This document shows positions 1 through 8,806 of a stretch of 64,000 nt of DNA, in pieces (within the stretch, counting starts at the first letter, position 1; every line of letters begins with the position of its first letter). The notes beneath the pieces are model-generated. The model had not been told where the DNA came from, did not search any database, and was given only the letters and a program-made list of their open reading frames with translations. The DNA is from Candidatus Azobacteroides sp. GTDB lineage: Bacteria; Bacteroidota; Bacteroidia; Bacteroidales; WRGA01. Location of the stretch: NCBI GenBank assembly GCA_021201815.1, contig JAJQEC010000080.1, positions 29,901 to 93,900 of the forward strand, written 5' to 3'. The position numbers and the translations under genes are program-made.

Positions 1-1
1 A

Positions 2-331
2 AGTCCCGGAAGTTATAATGTGGATCGGGAAAAATGTTCGGTTTTCGATGCGTTGGCGCTTGCCGGTGATTTAACTATTGCCGGGAAAAGAGAGAATGTA
101 TTGTTGATGCGGGAAGATGGGGATGGCGAAAAGAGTTTTTACCGCATAAATTTACAAGATAAAGATTTGGTACTCTATCCTTCTCTTTTTTATTTGCAGC
201 AGAATGATATGTTATATGTAGAACCGAGTAAACAGGTTGCCATCAGTCAATCTTCAGGTTGGGTAATAAACACCATGTCCAGTCTTGTTTATTTAGCTAT
301 TTATACCCTTACTCTTTTTAATTTAAAATAA
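2..331 (+). CDS. Polysaccharide export outer-membrane protein (Wza/SLBB family), C-terminal fragment cut by window edge
   Basis: The reading frame is already open at base 2, so the gene starts outside the window; the GTG at position 20 is internal. The visible part reads PGSYNVDREKCSVFDALALA, the typical SLBB beta-grasp pattern, followed by VLLMRE and YYLQQNDMLYVEPSK-like sequence that closes the export domain of Bacteroidetes Wza proteins. The end (VYLAIYTLTLFNLK) is a hydrophobic C-terminal segment. The family forms the outer-membrane exit channel for capsule or exopolysaccharide. It lies 21 bp upstream of a Wzc-like tyrosine kinase, the usual partner, so the two are almost certainly one operon. 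The family call is firm; the length and signal peptide cannot be seen. Confidence 0.88.
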   Translation, partial: SPGSYNVDREKCSVFDALALAGDLTIAGKRENVLLMREDGDGEKSFYRINLQDKDLVLYPSLFYLQQNDMLYVEPSKQVAISQSSGWVINTMSSLVYLAIYTLTLFNLK

Positions 332-352
332 TATTAATTTTTTTATTAAAAT

Positions 353-2710
353 ATGTCGGAAATTAATCAGAATATAAACATAAATAAAGGAAAAGAGCAT
401 GAAATAGATTTGAGAGAATTCTTGTTCCGACTTTTAGGGCACTGGAAATGGTTCCTCATTTCTTTAATTATCTGTTTTGCTTACGGAATGTTTAAAATAT
501 ACCGTGCCACTCCTTTATACAAAACGGTGGAACTTGTAATGATAAAAGATTCACGGAGCGGATCTGATGAATTTCTATTAGACCTGGCTGGTATGGGTAG
601 AAGCAATATGGAAAATGAAATTGCCACTCTTACTTCTCCTGATATTTGTGCAAAAGTGATCACTTCATTAGAATTATATACTACATATCGTATTCAAGGA
701 CAGTTCGGAATGCGGGAAAGGGAATTATATGGTGCGGATTGCCCTCTGTACGTAAGGTTAGAAAATGTTGCTCCGGATTCTATTTATCCTGCTTTTCTTG
801 AATTTACTCCTCTTAAAGACCGGTTTGAGATAAATACGGGGGGTAAAATTTATTCTGTCAATGTGATGGATATGCCCTTGCAATTGAATACGCCAAAAGG
901 AATATTTTATATTGACCTGAAAAAGGGACATTCTATGCCTGAAAGGGATATTTCGGTTTCTATTAATAATCCTGCTACTCTTTCCTGGATGTATGCCTCA
1001 TCCCTTTCGGTAGAAGAAGCAAGTGAAAATTCTACCTTGTTAAATATCTCAATGATTGGGCAGCATCCTGTAAAAAGCAGAGACTTTATTGTTAAATTGA
1101 TTGATATCTATAATGAAGAAACAGCGAATGATAAAAATATGGTTGCGTATAATACGTCAATTTTTATAAATGAACGTATAAAAGATATATCTTCAGAATT
1201 AGATGATGTAGAAAAAGCAGCTGAGGATTTCAGACAGGCACACCAGATAACAGATTTAAGTTCTGCTGCTCATGCTTATTTTCAACGTTCGAGTGTTAAT
1301 GAACAGGAATTATCGCAGTTAGAAACGCAATTGAATCTTATTACATTCGTAGAAAACTTTATTCTTAATCCGGAAAATGAAAGCAAGTTGATTCCGAATA
1401 TTTCTTTGTCAGATATGAGTATATCGAGTCTCATTAATCGTTATAATGAAGAATTATTAAACCGTGAGCGGCTTGTTAAAGCAACTTCAGAATCAAATCC
1501 GGCATTAATAGAAATGAATCAGCAGATCGCTTCAATGAGGCAAGGAATCCTGACGGCTATTTCTAATGTAAAAGGAACTACATTAATTGCAAAACAAAAT
1601 CTGGAACGACAGAATATTATTAATAATGCCAGAGTTCAAAATGTCCCTCAGCTGGACCGGCAGTTAAGTGAAATAACCCGCCAGCAAAAAGTAAAAGAAG
1701 ACTTATATATTTATCTTTTGAGAAAAAGAGAAGAAACAGCTTTGGCACAGGCTGCTATTTCTCCGAAAGCTAAAATAGTCACAGAACCTGTTGTTTCTTT
1801 TTCTCCGATTTATCCGAACACGAGGCTGACCATGATGTATTCATTGTTAGCAGGGCTTCTTATCCCCATAGCTATTATTGTAATAAGAGACTTTTTAAGG
1901 ACTAAGGTGGATAGTCGGGAAGATTTGACGAGAATATTACAGGCGCCTTTTATCGGGGAAATTTCTAAAAATACAGAAAAGTCGACTATTGTGGTCAGAA
2001 AGAATGTAAACTCTTCCATTGTGGAACTTTTCCGTACTCTTCGTAATAGTATCAACTTCATGATTTCTAACTCGGATAAAAAGGTTATATTAGTTACCTC
2101 TACATTAGCGGGTGAAGGAAAAACCTTTGTGAGTATAAATCTGGCGATGAGTTATGCATTGATGGATAAAAAAATTATCTTGATAGGGCTGGATATCAGA
2201 AATCCCAAGCTAGTTCAAAACATGGGAATAAAGAAAACCATAGGATTGACTTCTTATCTTTCCGGAGCAGAAACGGATTACAGGTCGTTAATAACCACCA
2301 CTCCTTTTCATGAAAATTTATTTCTTCTTCAATCAGGATCTGTTCCTCCTAATCCGAATGAACTGTTAGTATCTAATCGTCTTGATGAATTAATTCTTCA
2401 ATTAAGAAATGAATATGATGTGATTATTGTTGATACTGCACCCGTTGGTTTGATTTCGGATACTTTCCTTTTAAATCGTATTGCTGATTTGTTTATTTAT
2501 GTGACAAGGGAAAATGTAACACCAAAACAAACTATTGAATATGTAAATAATATTTATCATGAACATCGGTTAAATAACATGTATGTTGTGCTGAATGCAA
2601 CAGAACTGGATAAAAAGAGATATGGTTATGCACGATATAAATATGGATATAAATATTATTATGGTTATCAATCTGATGAATCGAAAAAGAAAAAAAAAGA
2701 AATAATGTAA
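353..2710 (+). CDS. Wzc-like polysaccharide co-polymerase / BY-type tyrosine autokinase
   Basis: A 785-aa inner-membrane protein with a Wzz chain-length domain at the N-terminus, a first membrane segment near residues 30-47, a long periplasmic coiled region, a second segment near 488-507, and a cytoplasmic BY-kinase domain. Walker A (TSTLAGEGKT) is near residue 582, Walker A' (LIGLDIRNPK) near 613 and Walker B (VIIVDTAP) near 690. The C-terminus is a tyrosine cluster (YGYARYKYGYKYYYGY) followed by a lysine tail, the site of autophosphorylation in this family. Cycles of Tyr phosphorylation control polymer length and export with the Wza channel encoded just upstream. No cognate tyrosine phosphatase gene is in view. 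It is the last gene of the export operon here, followed by a strong hairpin. Confidence 0.93.
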   Translation: MSEINQNININKGKEHEIDLREFLFRLLGHWKWFLISLIICFAYGMFKIYRATPLYKTVELVMIKDSRSGSDEFLLDLAGMGRSNMENEIATLTSPDICAKVITSLELYTTYRIQGQFGMRERELYGADCPLYVRLENVAPDSIYPAFLEFTPLKDRFEINTGGKIYSVNVMDMPLQLNTPKGIFYIDLKKGHSMPERDISVSINNPATLSWMYASSLSVEEASENSTLLNISMIGQHPVKSRDFIVKLIDIYNEETANDKNMVAYNTSIFINERIKDISSELDDVEKAAEDFRQAHQITDLSSAAHAYFQRSSVNEQELSQLETQLNLITFVENFILNPENESKLIPNISLSDMSISSLINRYNEELLNRERLVKATSESNPALIEMNQQIASMRQGILTAISNVKGTTLIAKQNLERQNIINNARVQNVPQLDRQLSEITRQQKVKEDLYIYLLRKREETALAQAAISPKAKIVTEPVVSFSPIYPNTRLTMMYSLLAGLLIPIAIIVIRDFLRTKVDSREDLTRILQAPFIGEISKNTEKSTIVVRKNVNSSIVELFRTLRNSINFMISNSDKKVILVTSTLAGEGKTFVSINLAMSYALMDKKIILIGLDIRNPKLVQNMGIKKTIGLTSYLSGAETDYRSLITTTPFHENLFLLQSGSVPPNPNELLVSNRLDELILQLRNEYDVIIVDTAPVGLISDTFLLNRIADLFIYVTRENVTPKQTIEYVNNIYHEHRLNNMYVVLNATELDKKRYGYARYKYGYKYYYGYQSDESKKKKKEIM

Positions 2711-2736
2711 ATTATCAATTTTGTTTTTTCTGAATG

Positions 2737-2797
2737 ATTTTAATGCTTACCCCTGATAAAACTTATAAAAAGTTCTATCAGGGGTAAGCATTAAAAT
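2737..2797 (+). terminator. Perfect 22-bp inverted repeat after wzc-like gene
   Basis: Arms 2737-2758 and 2776-2797 are exact reverse complements (22 of 22) with a 17-nt loop; the arm core is GCTTACCCCTGATA. It lies 26 bp after the Wzc-like stop codon and before the promoter of the next gene, so a transcription terminator is the simplest reading. There is no T-run after the 3' arm, so it may instead act as an mRNA 3'-end stabiliser. Confidence 0.6.
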
Positions 2798-2897
2798 AGG
2801 TTACCGGTTTAACTAAAATATCCAAGCATTCGGTTAATAAAAAAGAGAGAGGCAAATTTTCAATTGGTGTTTTAACCTGAAATAATTGATTAATACT

Positions 2898-2905
2898 TAT
2901 ATTTG
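2898..2905 (+). promoter_or_regulatory. Bacteroides-type -7 element (TATATTTG)
   Basis: TATATTTG matches TAnnTTTG exactly and stands 19 bp before the ATG at 2925. No good TTTG box is found at the expected distance upstream, so only the -7 box supports it. If real, it excludes the TTG at 2886 as start of the next gene. Confidence 0.4.
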
Positions 2906-2924
2906 TATTTTAATAAAATCTTAT

Positions 2925-3536
2925 ATGATACAGTTTTCCAGTTTAGCGAATAAAATTTTTAAAGATTGTACAGATCTTTACCATGTGAAAAATAATGTAG
3001 ATGCCGAAATTGAAAATCCTTATGAAAAAAATAGTATTGAATATTATTTGTTTCTGAAAAACTGGATTGATGCTGTGCAGTGGCATCTGGAAGATATAAT
3101 AAGAGATCCGGGGATTGATCCCTGTGAGGCATTAAAAATAAAACGGAGGATTGACACTTCGAATCAGGAAAGAACAGATCTGGTTGAACTTATTGATACT
3201 TATTTCCGGGAAAAGTTCAGCACCATAACGCCACACGTAGATGCTACTATTAATACGGAAAGTCCGGCGTGGGCAATAGATCGTCTTTCTATCCTTGTTT
3301 TAAAAATATACCATATGCAGGAGGAAGTAAGCCGGAAAGATGCTTCTTCTCTTCATATTTTACAATGTGAACAAAAACTGAGCATTTTATTAGAACAGCA
3401 AAAGGATTTGTCTTTAGCTATTGATCAGCTATTAACAGATATAAGTATGGGGAAAAAATATATGAAGGTATATAAGCAAATGAAAATGTATAATGATCCG
3501 ACATTAAACCCGGTGCTTTATGGAAAGAACCGGTAA
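2925..3536 (+). CDS. DUF4254 domain protein
   Basis: A soluble 203-aa protein that fits the Bacteroidetes DUF4254 family (mostly helical, with ...IEYYLFLKNWIDAVQWHLED... near the start and SPAWAIDRLSILVLKIYHMQ in the middle). The family's biochemical role is unknown. The ATG at 2925 is chosen over an upstream TTG because a -7 promoter box lies between them. The gene sits 24 bp upstream of a GT9 glycosyltransferase; DUF4254 genes are commonly found beside such heptosyltransferase-like genes, so a role in LPS or surface glycan assembly is inferred from context only. Confidence 0.8.
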   Translation: MIQFSSLANKIFKDCTDLYHVKNNVDAEIENPYEKNSIEYYLFLKNWIDAVQWHLEDIIRDPGIDPCEALKIKRRIDTSNQERTDLVELIDTYFREKFSTITPHVDATINTESPAWAIDRLSILVLKIYHMQEEVSRKDASSLHILQCEQKLSILLEQQKDLSLAIDQLLTDISMGKKYMKVYKQMKMYNDPTLNPVLYGKNR

Positions 3537-3560
3537 TTTAATGCTGTTTTTTGTTTTCTG

Positions 3561-4586
3561 ATGAATGTTTTGATAATCAGATTTTCCGCCATGGGAGATG
3601 TTACAATGACCGTGCCTGTGATTGATTCTTTGGCCAGACAACATCCGGAGATTACTTTTACAGTTGTTTCTCAGGATAATTTTGCAGCTTTTTTTGATTA
3701 TATGCCTGAGAATGTCCGTTTTTTTTCTGCATCTCTTAAAAAAGATCACAAAGGAATAAAAGGAATATACAAGCTTTTTCAGCAACTTAATAAATTGGGG
3801 ATAACGCATGTCGCTGACCTGCATAATGTGTTACGTTCAAAATTATTGCGTTTTTTCTTCTTCATTAGTGGGGTTCGTACTTTCCATATAAAAAAAGGAA
3901 AAAAGGAAAAAAGAAATCTTACCAGGAAAACAGATAAAAATTTATTTCCGTTAAAGAGTTCTTTCATCAGGTATCAGGAAGTTTTTTTATTATTAGGATT
4001 ACATTTTAACTTGAATTTTCATTCTATATTCGGAAAAAAGAAAGGAGATCTTAATAAAATAAAGTATTTTACAGGAGATAAAAATGAGGAATGGATAGGC
4101 ATAGCCCCTTTTGCAAAACATGTGGGTAAGATTTATCCTCTTGAAAAAACGGAAGAAATAGTTCGGGAATTGTCAACTAATTCCTCTATAAAAATATTTC
4201 TATTCGGAGCAGGTGAAAAAGAAAATCATATTTTATCATGTTGGGAAGAAAAATACAGAAATACTATTTCTGTTAATGGTAAGCTTAAGGGATTAAGAGA
4301 GGAGTTAATTCTTATCAGTCAGTTGAATGTAATGTATTCTATGGATTCCGCAAACATGCATCTTGCTTCTTTAACGAATACTCCTGTTATATCCATCTGG
4401 GGTGCTACGCATCCATATTCAGGTTTTTTAGGATGGAAACAGTCCTTAGAAGATGCAATCGGATCAGATCTTTCCTGTCGTCCTTGTTCTGTTTATGGAA
4501 ACAAGTCCTGTTATCGCAAGGATTATGCTTGTTTGAATAACTTATCTGTTGAAAAAATATTAGAAGCATTAAATAAATATTTGTAG
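3561..4586 (+). CDS. Glycosyltransferase family 9 (ADP-heptose:LPS heptosyltransferase-like)
   Basis: 341 aa. The N-terminus MNVLIIRFSAMGDVTMTVPV is the signature of GT9 enzymes (RfaF/WaaC type), and the C-terminal lobe carries SMDSANMHLASLTNTPVISI followed by WGATHPYSG, the nucleotide-sugar binding segment of the GT-B fold. These enzymes add heptose or a related sugar to the LPS core on the cytoplasmic face of the inner membrane. Five cysteines near the C-terminus (residues about 311-330) are unusual in number but often seen in Bacteroidetes members. The exact sugar cannot be read from sequence. It forms a tight run with DUF4254 and PAP2, with 24-bp and 11-bp gaps. Confidence 0.9.
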   Translation: MNVLIIRFSAMGDVTMTVPVIDSLARQHPEITFTVVSQDNFAAFFDYMPENVRFFSASLKKDHKGIKGIYKLFQQLNKLGITHVADLHNVLRSKLLRFFFFISGVRTFHIKKGKKEKRNLTRKTDKNLFPLKSSFIRYQEVFLLLGLHFNLNFHSIFGKKKGDLNKIKYFTGDKNEEWIGIAPFAKHVGKIYPLEKTEEIVRELSTNSSIKIFLFGAGEKENHILSCWEEKYRNTISVNGKLKGLREELILISQLNVMYSMDSANMHLASLTNTPVISIWGATHPYSGFLGWKQSLEDAIGSDLSCRPCSVYGNKSCYRKDYACLNNLSVEKILEALNKYL

Positions 4587-4597
4587 TTTTTTTACTT

Positions 4598-5209
4598 ATG
4601 CACTTTCTTTTAGAATTAATACGGGATATTGAGGCCGGTTCCTTTTTATTTCTGAACGGGTATTTTCGTCATTCTGCTTTGGATTTTATTATGTGGTGGG
4701 CGAGTGATCGTTTTATCTGGATTCCATTGTATATTTTTTTCTTATGGAAAATTTATCAGAAGTATCCGAAACATTTCTGGCTGGTTATAATCTCCTGTTC
4801 TTTTCTTATTCTTTTAAATGATCAGTTGGGAAATATTTTTAAATACGGATTTGAAAGATTACGTCCGACGCATGATCTTTTACTTGGAAAATTGGTGAAT
4901 ACGGTAAAAGGTTATCAGGGAGGTAAGTATGGATTTTATTCGGCACATGCTGCAAATTCCTTTGCGATCGCCATGTTTGTCTCCATTCTTAAAAGAGATG
5001 AGTATACACTGTTTTTACCATTGGCATTTTCTTATGCTACTTTGGTTTCGTTTAGCCGTATTTATCTTGGAGTACATTATCCTAGTGATATTGTAACAGG
5101 AGCTTTTATAGGAATAGTTACCGGATGGTTTTTTGCTGTTTTATATTTAAAAGGTTATGGATATTTGGTAGATAGAAAAAAAGAACCACTGAAATTGGAA
5201 ATATCTTAA
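4598..5209 (+). CDS. PAP2-family membrane phosphatase
   Basis: 203 aa with about five membrane segments. All three phosphatase motifs are visible: KYGFERLRP (KxxxxxxRP), SAHAANSFA (PSGH equivalent) and SRIYLGVHYPSD (SRxxxxxHxxxD), giving the catalytic histidines. The family removes phosphate from lipid carriers or lipid A at the periplasmic face; undecaprenyl pyrophosphate or a lipid A phosphate are the likely substrates. It follows the GT9 gene by 11 bp, so it probably belongs to the same envelope glycan operon. It converges on rlmH with only 9 bp between the stops. Confidence 0.9.
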   Translation: MHFLLELIRDIEAGSFLFLNGYFRHSALDFIMWWASDRFIWIPLYIFFLWKIYQKYPKHFWLVIISCSFLILLNDQLGNIFKYGFERLRPTHDLLLGKLVNTVKGYQGGKYGFYSAHAANSFAIAMFVSILKRDEYTLFLPLAFSYATLVSFSRIYLGVHYPSDIVTGAFIGIVTGWFFAVLYLKGYGYLVDRKKEPLKLEIS

Positions 5210-5218
5210 TAGTATATT

Positions 5219-5692
5219 TTATTCATGATGATAGGGTTGTCCTTTTATTATAGTCATTGCTCTGTAAACTTGTTCAATAAATAATAACCTTATCATTTGA
5301 TGGGAAAAGGTCATTTTAGATAAAGATAATTTTTCTTTTGAAATTTTATAAACCTTTTCTGAAAAGCCAAAAGGTCCTCCTACTATAAAAACTATTTTTT
5401 TATTGGATTCCAGCATTTTTTTTTCTAAAAATTCAGCAAATTTTAACGAAGTAAATTCTGTGCCTTTTTCGTCTAAAAGAATGATATGATCATTTTTATC
5501 TATATATTTTAAGATTTCCTCCCCTTCTTTTTCTTTTTGCTGGATCTGATTCTGATTCTTATTGTTTTTAATATCCGGAATCACTATAACTTCAAAAGAA
5601 AGGTAGTGTTTAAGGCGTTTTTCATATTCCTGAATTGCTTCATTCAAGTATTTTGTCTGGGTTTTACCTACTACCAGCAACGTAATTTTCAT
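5219..5692 (-). CDS. rlmH: 23S rRNA (pseudouridine1915-N3)-methyltransferase RlmH
   Basis: 157 aa, the normal family length. It has the SPOUT fold signature: MKITLLVVGKTQ at the start, the SAM-binding knot FIVGGPFGF, and the conserved ending SHQMIRLLFIEQVYRAM followed by GQPYHHE. The enzyme methylates pseudouridine 1915 in helix 69 of 23S rRNA on assembled 70S ribosomes. It is transcribed alone, convergent with the PAP2 gene and divergent from the LysM gene. Confidence 0.96.
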   Translation of the reverse strand: MKITLLVVGKTQTKYLNEAIQEYEKRLKHYLSFEVIVIPDIKNNKNQNQIQQKEKEGEEILKYIDKNDHIILLDEKGTEFTSLKFAEFLEKKMLESNKKIVFIVGGPFGFSEKVYKISKEKLSLSKMTFSHQMIRLLFIEQVYRAMTIIKGQPYHHE

Positions 5693-5773
5693 ATTTCTTT
5701 TTACTTTTAAGAAGGGTAAAAATAATATTTTTCATTGAAACAAATGGAAAGCCTGACAATAAAGATTTTTTGT

Positions 5774-5781
5774 TACTTTTG
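5774..5781 (+). promoter_or_regulatory. Bacteroides-type -7 element (TACTTTTG)
   Basis: TACTTTTG matches TAnnTTTG and lies 32 bp before the ATG at 5814. No TTTG box at 19-21 bp upstream; a TGAC-like sequence is about 16 bp upstream. It supports the ATG at 5814 as the start of the LysM gene. Confidence 0.4.
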
Positions 5782-5813
5782 TTGTTTAATTAAAAACATT
5801 GGGAAAAATAGCT

Positions 5814-7919
5814 ATGAATTACAGTATTCGTATTTTATTGATATTCTCTTTTTTTATAACAGGACTATTTTTTACATTTTCACAGTCGACTTACCAGACC
5901 GTAACAGAAAATGGAAAAAGGTATATTCTTTATACAGTTCAACCAGCCGAAGGACTTTATTCTATATCCAGAAAGTTTAATGTCAGTCAGGATGAAATTA
6001 CAAATAGTAATCCTGAAATTTCCCAAGGCTTAAGGGTCGGACAAGAAATAAAGATTCCATTGTCGGGTAATAATGTTACTTCAGGCAACAATTCTTCTCT
6101 ACAACAAACCCATGTAGTAGCTCCCGGAGAAACTCTCTATTCTTTATCCAGGTTATACGATAAATCGGTAGATGAATTAATTAGTTTAAATCCGGAATTG
6201 CAAAACGGGCTAAAAGTCGGGCAAGAAATAAAAATTTCAACTTCTGCTTCCGATGCATCTACGCTGCCGACTTCTAACAGAACTCATACTGTGATTCCCG
6301 GAGAAACATTATATTCTTTGGCGAATGCATATGGAACTACAGTAGAGGAATTAATTCAATTAAATCCGCATGTAAAGGATGGATTGAAAACCGGGCAGGA
6401 AATCTATCTTCCCAGGGAAGGAAATGGATTTATTTATCATACGATTCAAGACAAAGAAACTCTTTTTTCAATCAGTAAAAAATATGAATTGTCTCAAGAA
6501 GATATTTTAACTGATAATCCGGGTTTATCAGCTTCTAATCTGAAAGTAGGAAGTGTTATAAGGCTAGATGCAGAGAAAATAAGACAAAAAAGAATAGAAA
6601 GGGAAGAGCGGGAACGGATCAATAATAGCTATTTTACATACATTGCAGAAAAGAAAGAAAAAGTAGAAGATGTTGCTGAAAGATTTAATGTTTCTGTCAA
6701 TGAATTAAAAAAAATAAATCCGAAGTTACCCAAAAAACTTTCTAAGGGAGATAAAATACTTATTCCTGCACCGAAAATACACCCTGTAAATACAAATCCG
6801 GTTGTTAATCAATTGCCATCCTTGAATGAAAAAGAACAAAATTCTATTCCGAAGATTGCAATCATGCTTCCTTTTTTGACAAATGTAGAAGGTAGGAAAG
6901 CGGAAAGAGACCGAATGGTGGAATATTACGAAGGTTTTCTGATGGCGTTAAATGAAGCTAAATTAAAAGGATTTTCAGTAAATCTGTATACCTATGATGT
7001 TCAAAATAACGAACAGCTTTTAAATTTGATAGGTAAACCAGAATTAAAAGAAATGAATTTGATTATAGGTCCGGCTTATGAAGAAGGAATTGATTTAATT
7101 TCCGAATTCTCACAAAATAACCACATTCCATTGGTAGTGCCGTTTACATCCAGAAATTCCAGTTATCAGACAAATCCTTATATTTATCAGATTAATGCTC
7201 CTCAAAGCTTTTTTCAATCAAAAGTGAGTGAAGTTTTTATTAAACAATATAAGAATTATCAAATTGTAATTTTAATAGCAGAAAATATTCCGGATGATAA
7301 ATCCGAGTTTATTCAAAATTTGACATCTGTTTTAGAGCAAGAAGGAATCCAATATAAAAAAGTAAGTATTTCAGGAAATAATACTTCTAATTTATTAAAT
7401 GCATTATCCTCTGAAAAGAAAAATGTAATTGTTCCGGCTTTTTCAACATCCGGAGCTCTGGAAAAAACTCTTCCTGGTATCCTGAAATTAAAAGAAGGTA
7501 ATCCCTCTAAGGATTTTATTTTATTCGGTTATCCGGAATGGCAAACCTATAATAAAAATATACGTTTGCGTTATTTACATCCTCTGGATTCCTATATTTT
7601 TTCTTCTTTTTATGCTAGTATGTCTTCTTTTGAAACAAATCAGTTCCGGACAAATTTTATGAAAGCTTATAGTAAAGATATTATTCCTACTTTTCCTAAA
7701 TTTGCTTTGTTAGGATATGATACAGGAAAATATTTTTTATCTGCTTTACAGAAATATGGTTTTAATTTTTATGAAAATTCAAATTCTCTGTATTCGCCGG
7801 GTTTACAAATGAATTTTAATTTTGAGAGAACTAATTATTGGAGTGGCTTTATTAATAAAAATATCTATTTTATTCATTTTGATAAAGAAAAAAATGTAAG
7901 TGCCACCAATTATCGTTAA
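5814..7919 (+). CDS. Secreted LysM-repeat protein with periplasmic-binding-like domain
   Basis: 701 aa from ATG 5814; a TTG five codons upstream is less likely because the signal peptide (MNYSIRILLIFSFFITGLFF, cut after FSQ) begins at the ATG. Five LysM repeats follow, near residues 35-80, 99-142, 158-201, 206-255 and 270-315, each with the GETLYSLS-like core and a closing VGQEIKI/GDKILIP strand. Residues about 340 onward resemble a type I periplasmic-binding fold (PKIAIMLPFLTN, MNLIIGPAYEEG). LysM domains bind peptidoglycan N-acetylglucosamine. The architecture is common in Bacteroidetes and is often annotated as a LysM peptidoglycan-binding amino acid ABC-type receptor; the ligand of the C-terminal domain is not known. 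An outer-membrane barrel gene follows 52 bp downstream. Confidence 0.88.
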   Translation: MNYSIRILLIFSFFITGLFFTFSQSTYQTVTENGKRYILYTVQPAEGLYSISRKFNVSQDEITNSNPEISQGLRVGQEIKIPLSGNNVTSGNNSSLQQTHVVAPGETLYSLSRLYDKSVDELISLNPELQNGLKVGQEIKISTSASDASTLPTSNRTHTVIPGETLYSLANAYGTTVEELIQLNPHVKDGLKTGQEIYLPREGNGFIYHTIQDKETLFSISKKYELSQEDILTDNPGLSASNLKVGSVIRLDAEKIRQKRIEREERERINNSYFTYIAEKKEKVEDVAERFNVSVNELKKINPKLPKKLSKGDKILIPAPKIHPVNTNPVVNQLPSLNEKEQNSIPKIAIMLPFLTNVEGRKAERDRMVEYYEGFLMALNEAKLKGFSVNLYTYDVQNNEQLLNLIGKPELKEMNLIIGPAYEEGIDLISEFSQNNHIPLVVPFTSRNSSYQTNPYIYQINAPQSFFQSKVSEVFIKQYKNYQIVILIAENIPDDKSEFIQNLTSVLEQEGIQYKKVSISGNNTSNLLNALSSEKKNVIVPAFSTSGALEKTLPGILKLKEGNPSKDFILFGYPEWQTYNKNIRLRYLHPLDSYIFSSFYASMSSFETNQFRTNFMKAYSKDIIPTFPKFALLGYDTGKYFLSALQKYGFNFYENSNSLYSPGLQMNFNFERTNYWSGFINKNIYFIHFDKEKNVSATNYR

Positions 7920-7971
7920 AAAATAAGCTATTCTTTTTTGGAAAAGGAATACTTTATGGATTTTTCTTATT

Positions 7972-8652
7972 ATGAATAAAATAGTTAATATATTTTTTTT
8001 TCTACTTCTTTTTTGTTTTGCTTCTTTTGAATTAAAAGCGCAACGCTATTTTAAACCGGAACTTTCATTTGGTCCATTTGCCGGAGCTACTCTTTCTAAA
8101 GTTTCTTTTACTCCGACCGTGAAACAGGATTATTTTGTGAGTTATATTATCGGATTTAAATTCCGTTATATTTCTGAAAAGAATCTGGGCTTTCTGCTGG
8201 AACCAAGTTTTAGCAACTATGGTTGGAAAGAGAATTTTGCGGAATATACAGACCCGACTTTAGAATATTCCCGTAGGATATCTTATTTTGAGTTACCTTT
8301 TCTGACACATGTTTATTTTGGTGATAAGAAAAGGATATTCATTAATGCAGGTCCTGTTGCCAGAATTTTATTATCAGAAAAAGAAAGTATGAATTTTTCT
8401 TTGGAAAATGAATTACCTCCTACTACAAATGGCCGGGATGCATATGGAAATTCAATTGAGCATACATTTGATTATGGTATAAGTGCTGGTTTGGGATTTG
8501 AACTACAAACCAAAAAAGCAAATTTTTTACTGGAAGGGCGATATTATTTTGGTTTAGGAGATATATTTAATAATCATAAGCGTGATCCTTATTCTAAATC
8601 CGCCAACCAGAATATAATCATTACATTTAGTTATTTAATTCCCCGGAAATAA
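7972..8652 (+). CDS. Outer-membrane beta-barrel protein (PorT-like family)
   Basis: 226 aa with a signal peptide (MNKIVNIFFFLLLFCFASFE, cut after LKA-Q) and alternating aromatic/hydrophobic strands typical of a small eight-stranded barrel: YIIGFKFRYI, LGFLLEPSFSNYGW, YFELPFLTHVYF, NFLLEGRYYFGLGD, and a C-terminal strand IIITFSYLI. The general layout fits the PF13568/PorT family. PorT itself is needed for type IX secretion in Porphyromonas, and this genome clearly has T9SS substrates, but this member cannot be assigned as PorT from sequence alone. It probably shares a transcript with the LysM gene. Confidence 0.75.
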   Translation: MNKIVNIFFFLLLFCFASFELKAQRYFKPELSFGPFAGATLSKVSFTPTVKQDYFVSYIIGFKFRYISEKNLGFLLEPSFSNYGWKENFAEYTDPTLEYSRRISYFELPFLTHVYFGDKKRIFINAGPVARILLSEKESMNFSLENELPPTTNGRDAYGNSIEHTFDYGISAGLGFELQTKKANFLLEGRYYFGLGDIFNNHKRDPYSKSANQNIIITFSYLIPRK

Positions 8653-8806
8653 TTTGGTTTCTTTTCTTTTGGATCTTTTTAGTCCTACTCTTAATTTATT
8701 TACTTATCATATGTGGATGATTTTAGATAATATACTATTCAAGACCACAAAAGATAATTCCTGTAGCTAGTAAATTCTTTCTCTGAGAAAAGACAATAGA
8801 TTGAAT

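Noticed and set aside
7972..8652. Naming the outer-membrane barrel porT
   Set aside because: The general barrel pattern fits the broad PorT-like family, but no neighbouring T9SS genes (porK-N, sprA, porV) or specific residues support that identity.
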